A stretch of 64,000 bases of DNA from Mucilaginibacter paludis DSM 18603 (lineage in GTDB: Bacteria; Bacteroidota; Bacteroidia; Sphingobacteriales; Sphingobacteriaceae), in contig NZ_CM001403.1 in NCBI RefSeq assembly GCF_000166195.2, positions 3,614,432 through 3,678,431 on the forward strand. Direction: 5' to 3'. The position numbers and the translations under genes were made by a program. A model generated the notes under the pieces. It did not search any database. It saw only the letters and a program-made list of their open reading frames with translations, and was not told where the DNA came from. Each line of letters opens with the position of its first letter. Positions within the stretch are counted from its first letter, which is position 1. Shown here one piece after another: positions 8,407 to 18,274 of this stretch.

Positions 8407-9786
8407 TTAAATTAAGTTGGTCAATAAAACCGGGTAAATACCTATCAGGATAGTAACCAGGGCCGATACCGCCAAAACAAAGGTAAAATACCCAGGAACT
8501 GCTAATTCGGTGCGCTCGGCAGAGTGGAAGTACATGGCCACAATAACCCTGAAATAATAATAAATACTGATGATGGCATTGATGACGGCGATAACTACCA
8601 ATGCTATTTGGAATTGCGACAAGGCGCTTGAGAACATGAAGAACTTACCTATAAAACCTGCCGTTAAGGGGATACCAGCCAACGATAACATGGCAATAGT
8701 TAATACAAAGGCCAGAAAAGGATTCTTTTTAGCTAAGCCATCAAAGCTGGTAAAGTTATCGCTGCCGGCTTGTTGCTGCACCAATATCAATACCCCAAAC
8801 GCGATGATAGAGGCGATAGAGTAAGCCGTGGCATATACAAACACCGCATTTGATGAGTTGGCACCTAAAGCTACAATAGCAAACAACATATAGCCTGCGT
8901 GTGATATACTCGAAAAAGCCAGCATGCGTTTAAAGCTCTGCTGATAAAGTGCGGTAATGTTCCCGATAAATAAAGTGAGGATTGTGATGACCAGAAGGGT
9001 AGGCATCCAAAGATCGGAAACAGGGTTAAAGCAAGTAGCAAACAAACGCAGGAAAGCGGCAAAGCCAGCTGTTTTTACTACGGTTGACATGAAAGCAGTG
9101 ATCAGGGTAGGGGAGCCTTCGTAAACATCGGGCGTCCAGAAATGGAATGGCGCAGCGCCTACTTTAAAGCATAAACCAACAATGATCAACAAAATCCCAG
9201 TAAATAAAAGAGGATCGGCTCCGCGCGGATGCTCGATGATCCAGTTGCGGATGGTTTCCAAATCGAATGATCCGGTAGCGCCATAGATCAGCGTAATACC
9301 GAAAAGTAAAAACCCGGTAGAGAAAGCGCCCATTAAAAAGTACTTTAAAGCGGCTTCGTTTGAAGCAAAATCTTTCTTCTTGATACCTGCCAAAATGTAT
9401 AAACTAACCGACATAATTTCGATGCCGATAAACAACATCGTTAAGTTATGATAGGATAACATCACAATGATACCCGCCAACGAGAACAGGATCACCGCGT
9501 AATACTCGGCCACATGCTCGCTTATTCTCTCAAAATAATCTTTTGAAAGCATCAGTATCAATATGGTTGATAAGATGGTGATGGCTGAAAAGGCGATAGC
9601 ATAGTTATCAAACAGCATCATGCCATGAAAAATAGGACCCACGTTGGCGCCCCATTCGGCAATGGCGCAACCAAGCGCCGCCAATAACCCAACAATAGTA
9701 ACCGGCAATAAAGCTTTTTTAGCGTTATATAAACCAAGGTACAGAATAACAATTGGTAAAACAGAAATGATTATTAAGGTATTCAT
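8407..9786 (-). CDS. nuoN: NADH-quinone oxidoreductase subunit N
   Basis: A 459-residue, 14-helix antiporter-like subunit of the complex I membrane arm. The conserved proton-pathway lysines lie in segments such as FLRLFATCFNP and KRMLAFSSISHAGYM (about residues 290-310), and VGLCFKVGAAPFHFWTPDVY near 205. It pumps protons in concert with NuoL and NuoM. It is the last gene of the nuo operon, three bases after nuoM. Length is normal. Confidence 0.95.
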   Translation of the reverse strand: MNTLIIISVLPIVILYLGLYNAKKALLPVTIVGLLAALGCAIAEWGANVGPIFHGMMLFDNYAIAFSAITILSTILILMLSKDYFERISEHVAEYYAVILFSLAGIIVMLSYHNLTMLFIGIEIMSVSLYILAGIKKKDFASNEAALKYFLMGAFSTGFLLFGITLIYGATGSFDLETIRNWIIEHPRGADPLLFTGILLIIVGLCFKVGAAPFHFWTPDVYEGSPTLITAFMSTVVKTAGFAAFLRLFATCFNPVSDLWMPTLLVITILTLFIGNITALYQQSFKRMLAFSSISHAGYMLFAIVALGANSSNAVFVYATAYSIASIIAFGVLILVQQQAGSDNFTSFDGLAKKNPFLAFVLTIAMLSLAGIPLTAGFIGKFFMFSSALSQFQIALVVIAVINAIISIYYYFRVIVAMYFHSAERTELAVPGYFTFVLAVSALVTILIGIYPVLLTNLI

Positions 9787-9789
9787 GGT

Positions 9790-11256
9790 TTACTTAACTG
9801 AGATTAATTTTTTTTGGTTCACTTGATCAATTAGATTGGTAACGCTCGCTTCAGAGATATGCAGGATAACCTGCGGATAAACACCGATAACAATAATGAG
9901 CAGGCAGATAATGCCCAACACTACTTTTTCGGAACCTGTAATATCTGTAAATGTGGCTGTAAGGGTGTTGGTTTCGCCCTGCATTACCTTTTTGTACATC
10001 CTGAGCATGTATACGGCACCAAAGATGATAGTTAAGCCTGCCACTGCCGAAAGCCAGATATTATATTGAAAAATGCCGTTTAGCAGTAAAAACTCACCGA
10101 TAAAGCCGTTGGTTAAAGGTAAGGCTACAGTACCCAGTACGATAATTAAAAAGGCTATGGCAAATTGCGGGGCAACTTTAGCAATACCGCCCATTTGTGT
10201 AATATCACGGGTATTTAAACGGCGACTGATGATATCCATGATAAAGAATAAGCCCACCACGTTAATACCGTGGTTAAGCATCTGGATCATGGCACCTTGC
10301 ACACCCTGCACATTCCAGGCAAAAATACCGGCGGCAATTAAGCCAACGTGCCCGATAGATGAATAAGCTATTAAGCGTTTGCCATCTTTTTGATTAAAGG
10401 CGATAAGCGAGGCATAAACTATACCGATAACGGCCAGCACAATGACGGTACAAACCCATCTGTCGAAACCCAGCGGCGATATAGGAATTAACCAGCGGAT
10501 AACACCGTAGATACCCATCTTCAGCATAATACCGGATAACATCATGGTTCCCGCTGAAGGGGCTTCGGTATAGGTATCGGGTTGCCAGGTATGGAACGGG
10601 AATAAAGGCATCTTGATAGCAAAAGCTAAAAAGAAGGCCCAAAACATTACCGACTGCTGTGAGGCATCTAAATTTAGATTATAAAAGGCATCAAGCGCAA
10701 ATGTTTTACCGGGTGTTTGCAGGTACAGGTAAATGATACCCAGCAGCATAAACAATGAACCGGCAAATGTGTAAATAAAGAATTTTAAAGTGATGCGCAC
10801 CCTATCTGCTCCGCCCCATAAGGCGCAGATGAAGTAGATAGGCAATAAAGCGGCTTCCCATCCTACATAAAATAAAAAGCCATCTAACGCTGTAAACACA
10901 AGTAATAGCCCGGCCTGCATAAACAAAATGAGCGAATACATTACCGGCTGGTTTTTGTACTCGTGCTTGAAGGTAGTCAGGATAATTAGCGGAACCAGGA
11001 TGGTAGTTAATAAAACCATCACCATGCTGATGCCATCGATACCCGCCTTAAAATGGATACCGAAACTTTCTATCCACGCATAATCAACCGCAAACTGTGT
11101 ACTGGCATCGGGTATAAACTGAGAAAGCAGGAAGACAGCGACGCCTAATTCTGCAAGGGCAAATAGCAGTGCCACCGTTTTGGCCGCTCCGTTTTTAAAC
11201 AACAGTGCTGCCAGCGCACCCAGTAATGGTAAAAGAAGTAGAATAATAACCATCAT
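9790..11256 (-). CDS. nuoM: NADH-quinone oxidoreductase subunit M
   Basis: A 488-residue proton-pumping subunit with about 14 membrane segments. Motifs include VGWEAALLPIYFICALWGG, the KMPLFPFHTWQPDTYTEAP segment and KRLIAYSSIGHVGLIAAG, which carry the pump's glutamate, lysine and histidine residues. I chose the ATG at 11256, 19 bases after the nuoL stop; the frame is open to 11319, but that start overlaps nuoL by 44 bases and adds residues that do not fit the first membrane helix. The ATG at 11253 is equally possible. Confidence 0.93.
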   Translation of the reverse strand: MMVIILLLLPLLGALAALLFKNGAAKTVALLFALAELGVAVFLLSQFIPDASTQFAVDYAWIESFGIHFKAGIDGISMVMVLLTTILVPLIILTTFKHEYKNQPVMYSLILFMQAGLLLVFTALDGFLFYVGWEAALLPIYFICALWGGADRVRITLKFFIYTFAGSLFMLLGIIYLYLQTPGKTFALDAFYNLNLDASQQSVMFWAFFLAFAIKMPLFPFHTWQPDTYTEAPSAGTMMLSGIMLKMGIYGVIRWLIPISPLGFDRWVCTVIVLAVIGIVYASLIAFNQKDGKRLIAYSSIGHVGLIAAGIFAWNVQGVQGAMIQMLNHGINVVGLFFIMDIISRRLNTRDITQMGGIAKVAPQFAIAFLIIVLGTVALPLTNGFIGEFLLLNGIFQYNIWLSAVAGLTIIFGAVYMLRMYKKVMQGETNTLTATFTDITGSEKVVLGIICLLIIVIGVYPQVILHISEASVTNLIDQVNQKKLISVK

Positions 11257-11275
11257 TAATATATTGTAAATGCCT

Positions 11276-13186
11276 TTAAATTCTGAATAAATTATAAACC
11301 AACACGCCAACAATGCCAATTACCATCATAAAGATGTAAAAGCCTACGTTACCGTTTTGCAATAAGCGCAAACCTTTGCTACCCTCGATAGAACCTTTAC
11401 CCAAGCCGTTCACCAGTCCGTCGATGCCTAACAGATCAACCACTTTATAGAAAAACACGGATAATGCATCCAGCGGCTTGCGGATCACGGTATCGTATAA
11501 CTCGTCGATATAAAATTTGTGATAGGATAAGCTGGTTAAAGCCGGACGCTCTTCGTTATCCGCAACAGGGATATTCTTGTTGTCACCATATTTAACTGCG
11601 GCATAAACCGCCGCCACTATTGCACCTAAAACGGAAATACACATTAAAGTAATTTCAGTCGACCTTGATAAATGATTAACTGTTGCTTCCTGCAAAGCGG
11701 TTGATCTTTCAAATACCGGTGCCAGGAAATGCTGAAGCCAGTGATGTCCGCCCATAACTTCGGGAACGCCTATAAAACCGCCCAGGAGAGATAATATAGC
11801 CAACACGATTAATGGAAAGGTCATGGAAACGGGAGCTTCGTGGATGTGATGCTCTTGCTCGTGCGTTCCTCTGAATTTACCATAAAAGGTAAGATAGATC
11901 ATGCGGAACATGTAGAAGGAGGTGCACATCGCAGTAAGTACGCCAACTATCCAAAGTGTTTGGTTATGTGCAAATGTTTCGGCCAATATCTCATCTTTTG
12001 AAAAGAAGCCCGCGAAGGGTGGTATCCCGGAGATTGCTAATGTACCAATCAGCATGGTTGCAAAGGTGATGGGCAGTTTTTTTCTTAATCCCCCCATCTT
12101 ACGCATATCCTGCTCGCCGCTTACCGCGTGGATAACCGAACCGGCGCAAAGGAATAAAAGCGCTTTAAAGAAAGCATGTGTTAACACGTGGAAAAATGCC
12201 CCGGTATAGGCGCCTACGCCCAAGCCCAAGAACATATAACCTAATTGTGATACGGTTGAATAAGCCAGTACCTTTTTAATGTCAGTTTGCGTAATCGCGA
12301 TCAGCGCTGCAAAAACAGCTGTAGTTAAACCGATAATAGCGATGATGTGCATAGTTACCGGCGCCAGCGTAAACAAAATATTGGAGCGGGCTATCATATA
12401 AATACCTGCTGTAACCATGGTTGCGGCATGTATTAACGCGGAAACAGGTGTTGGACCGGCCATCGCGTCGGGCAGCCAGGTGAATAAGGGAATCTGTGCG
12501 GATTTACCGGTAGCACCTATAAATAATAAGATAGTGATTAAAACCAAGGTGGCATCGCCCGAATGCATCAGCGCAGCTTTATCCCAGATCTCGTTAAACG
12601 AAACAGAGCCGAAAGTATGGAAGATCACAAACACGCCCAGTAAAAAACCAAGATCGCCGATGCGGTTCATCACAAAAGCCTTTTTGGCAGCATCCGCATA
12701 AGCGGGATTAGTAAACCAGAAACCGATGAGCAGATAAGAGCATAAGCCCACGCCTTCCCAGCCGATAAACATAATTACGTAGTTGGAGCCCAGCACCAGC
12801 AGCAGCATAAAAAAGATGAAGAGGTTGAGGTACGAAAAGAATTTACCAAAACCGGCATCATCGTGCATATAGCCTACGGAATAAACATGGATCAGGAAGC
12901 CTACACCGGTGATCACCAATAGCATAATAGCGCTTAACTGATCGATCAGGAAAGAGAAGGGGATATTTAAGCTTCCAACTTTAATCCAGTCGAACAGGTC
13001 GACATTAACGGCCACTCCTGTAGCGTTGATCTGTAAAAAAGTGGCCACGCTTAAAGCAAACGATAGCAATACAACCGTACTGCCGATAAAACCAATAACA
13101 CCTTTAGAAAGCGTATTTCGGCCCAGTCCGTTGATAATAAAACCAATTAACGGTAATATTGGAATAAGCCAGATGTAATTATTCAT
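11276..13186 (-). CDS. nuoL: NADH-quinone oxidoreductase subunit L
   Basis: A 636-residue subunit at the far end of the complex I membrane arm. It has an antiporter-like core (for example GWEGVGLCSYLLIGFWF near 144, TWLPDAMAGPTPVSALIHAA near 238, KKVLAYSTVSQLGYMFLGLG near 308) and a C-terminal extension containing the long lateral helix that braces NuoM and NuoN, ending in a last membrane segment (FYIFMMVIGIVGVLVYNLF). Length is normal. It is separated from nuoK by 126 bases that hold a hairpin element. Confidence 0.95.
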   Translation of the reverse strand: MNNYIWLIPILPLIGFIINGLGRNTLSKGVIGFIGSTVVLLSFALSVATFLQINATGVAVNVDLFDWIKVGSLNIPFSFLIDQLSAIMLLVITGVGFLIHVYSVGYMHDDAGFGKFFSYLNLFIFFMLLLVLGSNYVIMFIGWEGVGLCSYLLIGFWFTNPAYADAAKKAFVMNRIGDLGFLLGVFVIFHTFGSVSFNEIWDKAALMHSGDATLVLITILLFIGATGKSAQIPLFTWLPDAMAGPTPVSALIHAATMVTAGIYMIARSNILFTLAPVTMHIIAIIGLTTAVFAALIAITQTDIKKVLAYSTVSQLGYMFLGLGVGAYTGAFFHVLTHAFFKALLFLCAGSVIHAVSGEQDMRKMGGLRKKLPITFATMLIGTLAISGIPPFAGFFSKDEILAETFAHNQTLWIVGVLTAMCTSFYMFRMIYLTFYGKFRGTHEQEHHIHEAPVSMTFPLIVLAILSLLGGFIGVPEVMGGHHWLQHFLAPVFERSTALQEATVNHLSRSTEITLMCISVLGAIVAAVYAAVKYGDNKNIPVADNEERPALTSLSYHKFYIDELYDTVIRKPLDALSVFFYKVVDLLGIDGLVNGLGKGSIEGSKGLRLLQNGNVGFYIFMMVIGIVGVLVYNLFRI

Positions 13187-13190
13187 ATAA

Positions 13191-13245
13191 GCCCCCTTTA
13201 AATCATCCCCGTAAGGGATGACTTTTTTATTTTTTGTTTTTTTAT
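13191..13245. repeat. Hairpin element in the nuoK-nuoL gap (copy 1)
   Basis: The stem TCATCCC (13203-13209) pairs with GGGATGA (13215-13221), loop CGTAA, followed on the plus strand by C and a long T-rich run. The whole unit (GCCCCCTTTAAATC, stem, GTAAG, ACTTTTTT) matches the element at 16775-16822. Its T-run is on the strand opposite to nuo transcription, so it should not terminate the operon. Confidence 0.6.
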
Positions 13246-13312
13246 TTTATACTTTTCTACGAGTACCCTTACTTTATTTAACTCCGCCTATCGGCGATGA
13301 CCGGTAAAGGAT

Positions 13313-13642
13313 TTACCACTTCAACCTGTTCAGTACGTTAACATCAAGCGAATTGGTGTTCCGGTATATCATCACGATGATGGCTAAACCGATGGCTACT
13401 TCGGCGGCAGCTAATGCCATAATGAAGAATACAAATACCTGCCCGCTCGGATCGTTATGATAAACAGAAAAAACAGTAAGCAATAAATTAACCGCGTTTA
13501 ACATCAGTTCAACCGACATAAATATCACTATGGCGTTACGGCGAAGCATTACCCCCATTACACCGATTGAAAAAATGATGGTGCTTAAGATGATGTAATG
13601 GTTAAGCGGTATCGACTGTATGTTTTGTGTTAAAGTTTCCAT
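13313..13642 (-). CDS. nuoK: NADH-quinone oxidoreductase subunit K
   Basis: A 109-residue protein with three membrane helices. The family's buried glutamates are present in MSVELMLNAVNLL (about residues 38-50) and AAAEVAIGLAIIV (about 78-90); they belong to the proton channel. Its ATG is one base from the nuoJ stop. Its stop lies 126 bases before nuoL, an unusually wide gap for this operon. Confidence 0.95.
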   Translation of the reverse strand: METLTQNIQSIPLNHYIILSTIIFSIGVMGVMLRRNAIVIFMSVELMLNAVNLLLTVFSVYHNDPSGQVFVFFIMALAAAEVAIGLAIIVMIYRNTNSLDVNVLNRLKW

Positions 13643-13643
13643 A

Positions 13644-14141
13644 TCACACGTTTGATTTATCTTTAGTTGCCAATAATACCGCGCCTACCATAGCCGAGAA
13701 GAGCAACAGCGAGGATACTTCAAAAGGCAGTAAAAACTCGTTGAACAATACTTTACCCAGATTTTTTACCAAACCTAAATTGTCGTTAGTGAGCGCTACA
13801 ACGCTTGACGGGTGCACTACCTTAAACGATGCTGCCAGGGTGATTAACAAGCAGCCGCCACCAATAATAGCGGCAAATTTAACCATGCTTGTTTTTACCG
13901 GCTCCGAATCCTCATTCAGGTTGAGCAGCATCAGCACAAACAGGAACAGCACCATAATGGCGCCCATGTAAACAATAAAGTTTACGATAGCCAAAAACTG
14001 CGCATTCAGTAAAATGTAGTGGATGGTGAACGTAAAAAACGTTAAAATCAAATACAGTACACTGTGAACCGGATTTTTTGAAAAAATAACCAGTAGTGCA
14101 AACAGGATGGACAAAAATGCTACAAAGTAAAATAAACTCAT
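13644..14141 (-). CDS. nuoJ: NADH-quinone oxidoreductase subunit J
   Basis: A 165-residue membrane subunit with five helices. The KNPVHSVLYLIL segment and the NFIVYMGAIMVLFLFVLMLL segment (about 60-80, containing the functional pi-bulge tyrosine region of TM3) identify it. The frame is open to 14186, but the extra 15 residues are charged and unlike the family; ATG 14141 (MSLFYFVAFLSILFALLVI) gives the usual N-terminus. Confidence 0.93.
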   Translation of the reverse strand: MSLFYFVAFLSILFALLVIFSKNPVHSVLYLILTFFTFTIHYILLNAQFLAIVNFIVYMGAIMVLFLFVLMLLNLNEDSEPVKTSMVKFAAIIGGGCLLITLAASFKVVHPSSVVALTNDNLGLVKNLGKVLFNEFLLPFEVSSLLLFSAMVGAVLLATKDKSNV

Positions 14142-14201
14142 TTTATAATTACAAAAATACCTTTGTCCTTTTTTAAGGATGGGCAAAGGTATAAAACTTC
14201 C

Positions 14202-14699
14202 TTATTGATTTAATGGCGCCTCTACCAATTTGTCTTTACCGTAAATAAAATCCTTCCGCAGGTAATTGGATGGTACGATATCTCCGTCAAGATAAATGGC
14301 TTCTTTAGGGCAGGCTTCTTCGCACAAGCCGCAGAAAATACAACGCAGCATGTTAATTTCGTAAACAGCCGCGTATTTTTCTTCCCTGTATAGTTTTTCT
14401 TCGCCTTTTTGGCGTTCAGCCGCTATCATGGTAATGGCTTCTGCCGGGCATGATAAGGCACACAAACCACAGGCTGTGCAACGTTCGCGCCCTTCTTCGT
14501 CGCGCTTCAGCGAATGCATACCGCGAAAGTTTTCAGAGAACTCCCTTTTTTCGTCGGGGTAACTGATGGTAACCGGTTTCCTGAAAAAGTGCTTGCCCGT
14601 AATGCGCAAGCCGCTCAGTATGGCAGGAAGATAAGCGCGCTCCCAAAAGTTGAGCGGCTTTACTTCTAATACTTTCCGTTTATTGGTTAATGACTCCAT
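14202..14699 (-). CDS. nuoI: NADH-quinone oxidoreductase subunit I
   Basis: A 165-residue peripheral-arm subunit carrying iron-sulfur clusters N6a and N6b. Two ferredoxin-type motifs are visible: CTACGLCALSCP near residue 77 and CIFCGLCEEACP near 120. It passes electrons from NuoG towards NuoB and the quinone site. It follows nuoH by three bases. Confidence 0.96.
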   Translation of the reverse strand: MESLTNKRKVLEVKPLNFWERAYLPAILSGLRITGKHFFRKPVTISYPDEKREFSENFRGMHSLKRDEEGRERCTACGLCALSCPAEAITMIAAERQKGEEKLYREEKYAAVYEINMLRCIFCGLCEEACPKEAIYLDGDIVPSNYLRKDFIYGKDKLVEAPLNQ

Positions 14700-14702
14700 T
14701 TT

Positions 14703-15773
14703 TTAATATCCAAAATGTGTTAAAATAGTACTACCGATGCCAGTTAATACAATGTTGGCTATAGCTAAAGGGATCAGGATCTTCCATCCCAAATCCATTA
14801 ATTGGTCATAGCGGAAACGCGGGATAGTCCAGCGTACCCACATAAAAAAGAAGATGAAAAATATAATTTTACCAAACAGTACCGCAACACCTATCAGCGC
14901 GGCTATGTTAGCGCCAAAGCTACTGCTCGCTAAATCCATAAAAGGATAGTTGTAGCCGCCGAAGTATAAGGTTGACATTACCGCAGATGATACGAACATG
15001 TTGATATACTCGGCAAACAGGTAAAAACCCAGTTTCATGGATGAGTACTCGGTATGGTAACCACCAACCAGTTCGGTTTCACACTCCGGTAAATCAAAAG
15101 GGGTACGGTTGGTTTCCGCGAAAGCGCAAACAATAAATAATAAGAAGCCCAAAGGCTGTTTAAAAAAGTTCCAGCTAAAATAACCGTCCTTCCAGAAGCC
15201 GTGTTGCTGCTCGGTAATTTCTTTAAGGCTTAAAGTACCGGTAATCATCAGCAGCGCTATGATGGATAAGCCCATTGCAATTTCGTAGCTGATATTTTGT
15301 GAAGCCGCGCGGATAGCACCCAATAACGAATATTTATTGTTAGATGCCCAGCCACCTATCATTACACCGTAAACTCCGAGGGATACTACGCCAAAAATGT
15401 ACAGTACACCAACGTTAATATCGGTTACCTGTAAATCCATAACCACGCTACCTATCGTGATTTGCTGCCCCCAGGGGATAACAGCCGAGCCGATACAAGC
15501 AGTTAATATAGCCAGTGATGGCCCTACAATAAATAAGAAAGGGTTTGACCGGGTTGGGATGATCTCTTCCTTCATAAACATTTTGGCGCCATCTGCCAAG
15601 GGCTGCAGTATACCAAACGGGCCTGCGCGGTTAGGGCCAACGCGGTCCTGGAAAAAAGCCGCCACTTTACGCTCCGCATAAGTGGAGTACATGGCAACTA
15701 CCAGGCTGATAGCGAAGATGATTCCTACCAATATAAATTTTTGTCCTACAAATCCAATTACAGCTAATTCCAT
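14703..15773 (-). CDS. nuoH: NADH-quinone oxidoreductase subunit H
   Basis: A 356-residue, eight-helix subunit that forms the quinone chamber and joins the peripheral and membrane arms. Hallmarks are ERKVAAFFQDRVGPNRAGP at about 34-52, the acidic loop AETNRTPFDLPECETELVGG near 216 and WVRWTIPRFRYDQLMDLGWK near 312. Its ATG overlaps the nuoG stop by one base (TAATG), implying coupled translation. Confidence 0.96.
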   Translation of the reverse strand: MELAVIGFVGQKFILVGIIFAISLVVAMYSTYAERKVAAFFQDRVGPNRAGPFGILQPLADGAKMFMKEEIIPTRSNPFLFIVGPSLAILTACIGSAVIPWGQQITIGSVVMDLQVTDINVGVLYIFGVVSLGVYGVMIGGWASNNKYSLLGAIRAASQNISYEIAMGLSIIALLMITGTLSLKEITEQQHGFWKDGYFSWNFFKQPLGFLLFIVCAFAETNRTPFDLPECETELVGGYHTEYSSMKLGFYLFAEYINMFVSSAVMSTLYFGGYNYPFMDLASSSFGANIAALIGVAVLFGKIIFFIFFFMWVRWTIPRFRYDQLMDLGWKILIPLAIANIVLTGIGSTILTHFGY

Positions 15774-16771
15774 TACAAGCGGGTATTACGTTCAAATTGT
15801 TCCTGATTCGCCTCAATCAACACCGGGTTGTTTTTAACCACCGGCAGCGGGTGCAGTGTATCATAATGATTTGAGCTGATCACTGACTGATGCGAGATTT
15901 TGCGCGGGCCTTCAATCACCCAATCAGCGGTTTTCTTTTTATCAAAGCGGCAGGTATTGCAAATAAACTCTTCCACCTCGCCATAAACATCTTTGCGGGC
16001 AGTTACCCTTAAAACATCTTCTCCTTTATACCAAAGGGTTACTTTGCCATTGCATTTTTCGTGATCACAATCGCGGTGAGCATCAACGGGTTTGGTAAAC
16101 CAAACGCGGTTTTTAAAGCGGAAGGTTTTATCCGTTAAGGCACCCACAGGGCAAACATCAATTACGTTTCCAGAGAAATCGTTATCAACAGCGGCCTGGA
16201 TATAGGTAGATATTTCAGAGTGATCGCCCCGGTTTAAAATACCATGGATACGATGGTCGGTAATCTGGTCGGCAGTAAAAACACAACGGTAGCATAAAAT
16301 GCAACGCGTCATGTGCAGCTGGATCTTGTCGCCAATGTCTATTTTATCAAAAGTACGGCGGTCAAACTCGTAACGTGTTTTAGCGGCACCGTGCTCAAAG
16401 CCCAGATCCTGTAAATGACATTCACCGGCCTGATCGCAAATGGGGCAATCCAAGGGGTGATTGATCAACAACATCTCCACAATACCCTTACGCGCCTCAA
16501 TAACTTCGGGCGAAGTGATATTCTGTACTTCCATACCATCCATTACTGTAGTGCGGCATGATGCTACCAGCTTGGGCATAGGGCGCGGATCTTTTTCAGA
16601 TCCTTTGCTTACCTTAACCAAACAAGTACGGCATTTACCTCCGCTTCCTTCCAGTTTGGAATAATAGCACATCGCAGGCGGAACAATATCGCCCCCAATT
16701 AGCCTTGCGGCATTCAGGATGGTGGTTCCCGGTTCTACATCTACGCTAATTCCGTCTATTGTAACTTTCAT
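15773..16771 (-). CDS. nuoG: NADH-quinone oxidoreductase subunit G, short form
   Basis: A 332-residue iron-sulfur subunit. It has a plant-type [2Fe-2S] site (CYYSKLEGSGGKCRTC, about 35-50), the CPICDQAGECHLQDLGFEHG segment with the His-Cys3 cluster (about 108-127), CILCYRC and CPVGAL for a [4Fe-4S] cluster, and further cysteines in CDHEKCNGK and CNTCRF. The molybdopterin-oxidoreductase-like C-terminal domain of the 700-900-residue E. coli-type protein is absent. I believe this short form is usual for the phylum rather than a truncation, since it ends cleanly and nuoH follows directly. Confidence 0.92.
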   Translation of the reverse strand: MKVTIDGISVDVEPGTTILNAARLIGGDIVPPAMCYYSKLEGSGGKCRTCLVKVSKGSEKDPRPMPKLVASCRTTVMDGMEVQNITSPEVIEARKGIVEMLLINHPLDCPICDQAGECHLQDLGFEHGAAKTRYEFDRRTFDKIDIGDKIQLHMTRCILCYRCVFTADQITDHRIHGILNRGDHSEISTYIQAAVDNDFSGNVIDVCPVGALTDKTFRFKNRVWFTKPVDAHRDCDHEKCNGKVTLWYKGEDVLRVTARKDVYGEVEEFICNTCRFDKKKTADWVIEGPRKISHQSVISSNHYDTLHPLPVVKNNPVLIEANQEQFERNTRL

Positions 16772-16774
16772 AAA

Positions 16775-16822
16775 GCCCCTTCTAAATCTCTCCCAGTAAG
16801 AGAGACTTTTTGATTTTTATTT
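16775..16822. repeat. Hairpin element in the nuoF-nuoG gap (copy 2)
   Basis: TCTCTC (16787-16792) pairs with GAGAGA (16800-16805) and is followed on the plus strand by C and T-rich sequence. Flanking text GCCCCTTCTAAATC and the AGTAAG loop line up with the element at 13191-13245, although the stems differ in sequence yet keep pairing, which hints at a shared repeat family with compensatory changes. Confidence 0.55.
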
Positions 16823-16867
16823 TTATCAGGTTCTAATCAATCATATCATTTAAAGCCTTGCATTAGC

Positions 16868-16884
16868 CCTCCCTACTGGGGAGG
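16868..16884. repeat. Short GC-rich hairpin just after nuoF
   Basis: CCTCCC (16868-16873) pairs with GGGAGG (16879-16884), loop TACTG. It lies 14 bases beyond the nuoF stop, in the same gap as the 16775 element. No T-run follows on the nuo strand. Confidence 0.5.
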
Positions 16885-16897
16885 ATGCTGCTTGAGC

Positions 16898-18259
16898 TTA
16901 TGCTACAGGCTCTGGTTTTGGTATTGGATCAGCATAATGTGCCAGGCCAAAATTCCTTGTTGTTGCCTCGGCGGCATGGGTTACATGCCACTCAAATTCG
17001 TCACGGAAGTGACGGATCGCACTGGCCACCGGCCATGCAGCCGCGTCGCCAAGCGGGCAAATGGTATTACCTTCAATCTTTTTAGATACGTCAACCAAAA
17101 GGTCCATATCGCTCATTTTGCCATGGCCATATTCCAGGCGGTGCAAAACCTTCTCCATCCAGCCGGTACCCTCACGGCAAGGCGAACATTGTCCGCAGCT
17201 TTCGTGGTGATAAAAACGGGTAAAGTTCCAGGTGTTACGAACGATGCATTGATCCTCATCAAAAACAATAAAACCTCCTGAACCCATCATCGTACCGGTA
17301 GCAAAACCGCCATCGGATAAGGATTCATAGCTCATTAAGCGGGCTTCCTGGTTAATGGTTTTAGTAACCAGGTTAGCCGGTAAAATTGGTACCGACGAAC
17401 CACCTGCCACCAAAGCCTTAAAGCGTTTGCCATTGGCCATGCCGCCGCAATATTCATCAGAGTACAAAAACTCTTCTACCGGAACCCCTAATTCAATTTC
17501 GTAGATGCCCGGGTTTTTGATATTACCCGACGCTGAGATCAGTTTAGTACCTGTGCTTCTGCCAATACCTATCTTAGCATATTCTTCGCCACCATCGTTA
17601 ATGATAGGAACAACAGCTGCTATGGATTCCACATTGTTAACAACCGTTGGGCAGCCATATAAACCTGCAATAGCCGGAAATGGTGGCTTGATCCTCGGGT
17701 TACCGCGTTTACCTTCGAGCGATTCCAATAAAGCAGTTTCTTCGCCGCAGATATAGGCTCCGCCTCCGGGCTGAACGTAAAGCTCCAGATCGTAACCGGT
17801 ACCCAATATGTTTTTTCCTAAAAATCCTTTATTTTTTGCTTCCGCGATGGCTTTTTCCAGGATCCTGATCTGCGGCATCATTTCGCCGCGAACGTAGATA
17901 TAGGATACCTTAGCGCCCAAAGCATAGCTGGCCACAATCATCCCCTCAATTAACAAGTGGGGGATATAGGTCATCAGGAAACGATCCTTAAAAGTGCCGG
18001 GTTCAGATTCGTCAGCATTGCAAACCAGGTAACGGGCAACACCTTCAGGCTTGGCCAAAAAGCTCCATTTCATCCCCGTAGGGAAACCTGCACCGCCACG
18101 GCCACGCAAGCCCGACTTTTTAACCTCTTCAACCACCTCATCGGGGGTTAACGTTTTCAAAGCCTTTTCAACAGCGGCATACCCGCCTTTTGAGCGGTAA
18201 ACATCAAATGTATTGATGCCGGGTACGTTGATGTGTTCTAATAGTAATTTACGAGCCAT
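16898..18259 (-). CDS. nuoF: NADH-quinone oxidoreductase subunit F
   Basis: A 453-residue subunit that binds NADH and FMN and starts electron flow in complex I. The glycine-rich [16 protein letters not shown] motif (about 50-65) and the [19 protein letters not shown] segment (about 178-196) form the NADH/FMN site. [15 protein letters not shown] (about 355) plus a later cysteine ([13 protein letters not shown]) hold cluster N3. It begins 15 bases after nuoE. Confidence 0.96.
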   Translation of the reverse strand: MARKLLLEHINVPGINTFDVYRSKGGYAAVEKALKTLTPDEVVEEVKKSGLRGRGGAGFPTGMKWSFLAKPEGVARYLVCNADESEPGTFKDRFLMTYIPHLLIEGMIVASYALGAKVSYIYVRGEMMPQIRILEKAIAEAKNKGFLGKNILGTGYDLELYVQPGGGAYICGEETALLESLEGKRGNPRIKPPFPAIAGLYGCPTVVNNVESIAAVVPIINDGGEEYAKIGIGRSTGTKLISASGNIKNPGIYEIELGVPVEEFLYSDEYCGGMANGKRFKALVAGGSSVPILPANLVTKTINQEARLMSYESLSDGGFATGTMMGSGGFIVFDEDQCIVRNTWNFTRFYHHESCGQCSPCREGTGWMEKVLHRLEYGHGKMSDMDLLVDVSKKIEGNTICPLGDAAAWPVASAIRHFRDEFEWHVTHAAEATTRNFGLAHYADPIPKPEPVA

Positions 18260-18274
18260 GTTTCAATCAGTCAA

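Noticed and set aside
11257..11319. A longer nuoM starting at 11319
   Set aside because: It would overlap nuoL by 44 bases and add residues absent from the family; ATG 11256 fits the first helix.
15773..16771. A truncated nuoG
   Set aside because: It lacks the long C-terminal domain, but it ends in a TAATG overlap with nuoH and all cluster ligands are intact; I judge it the phylum's short form.
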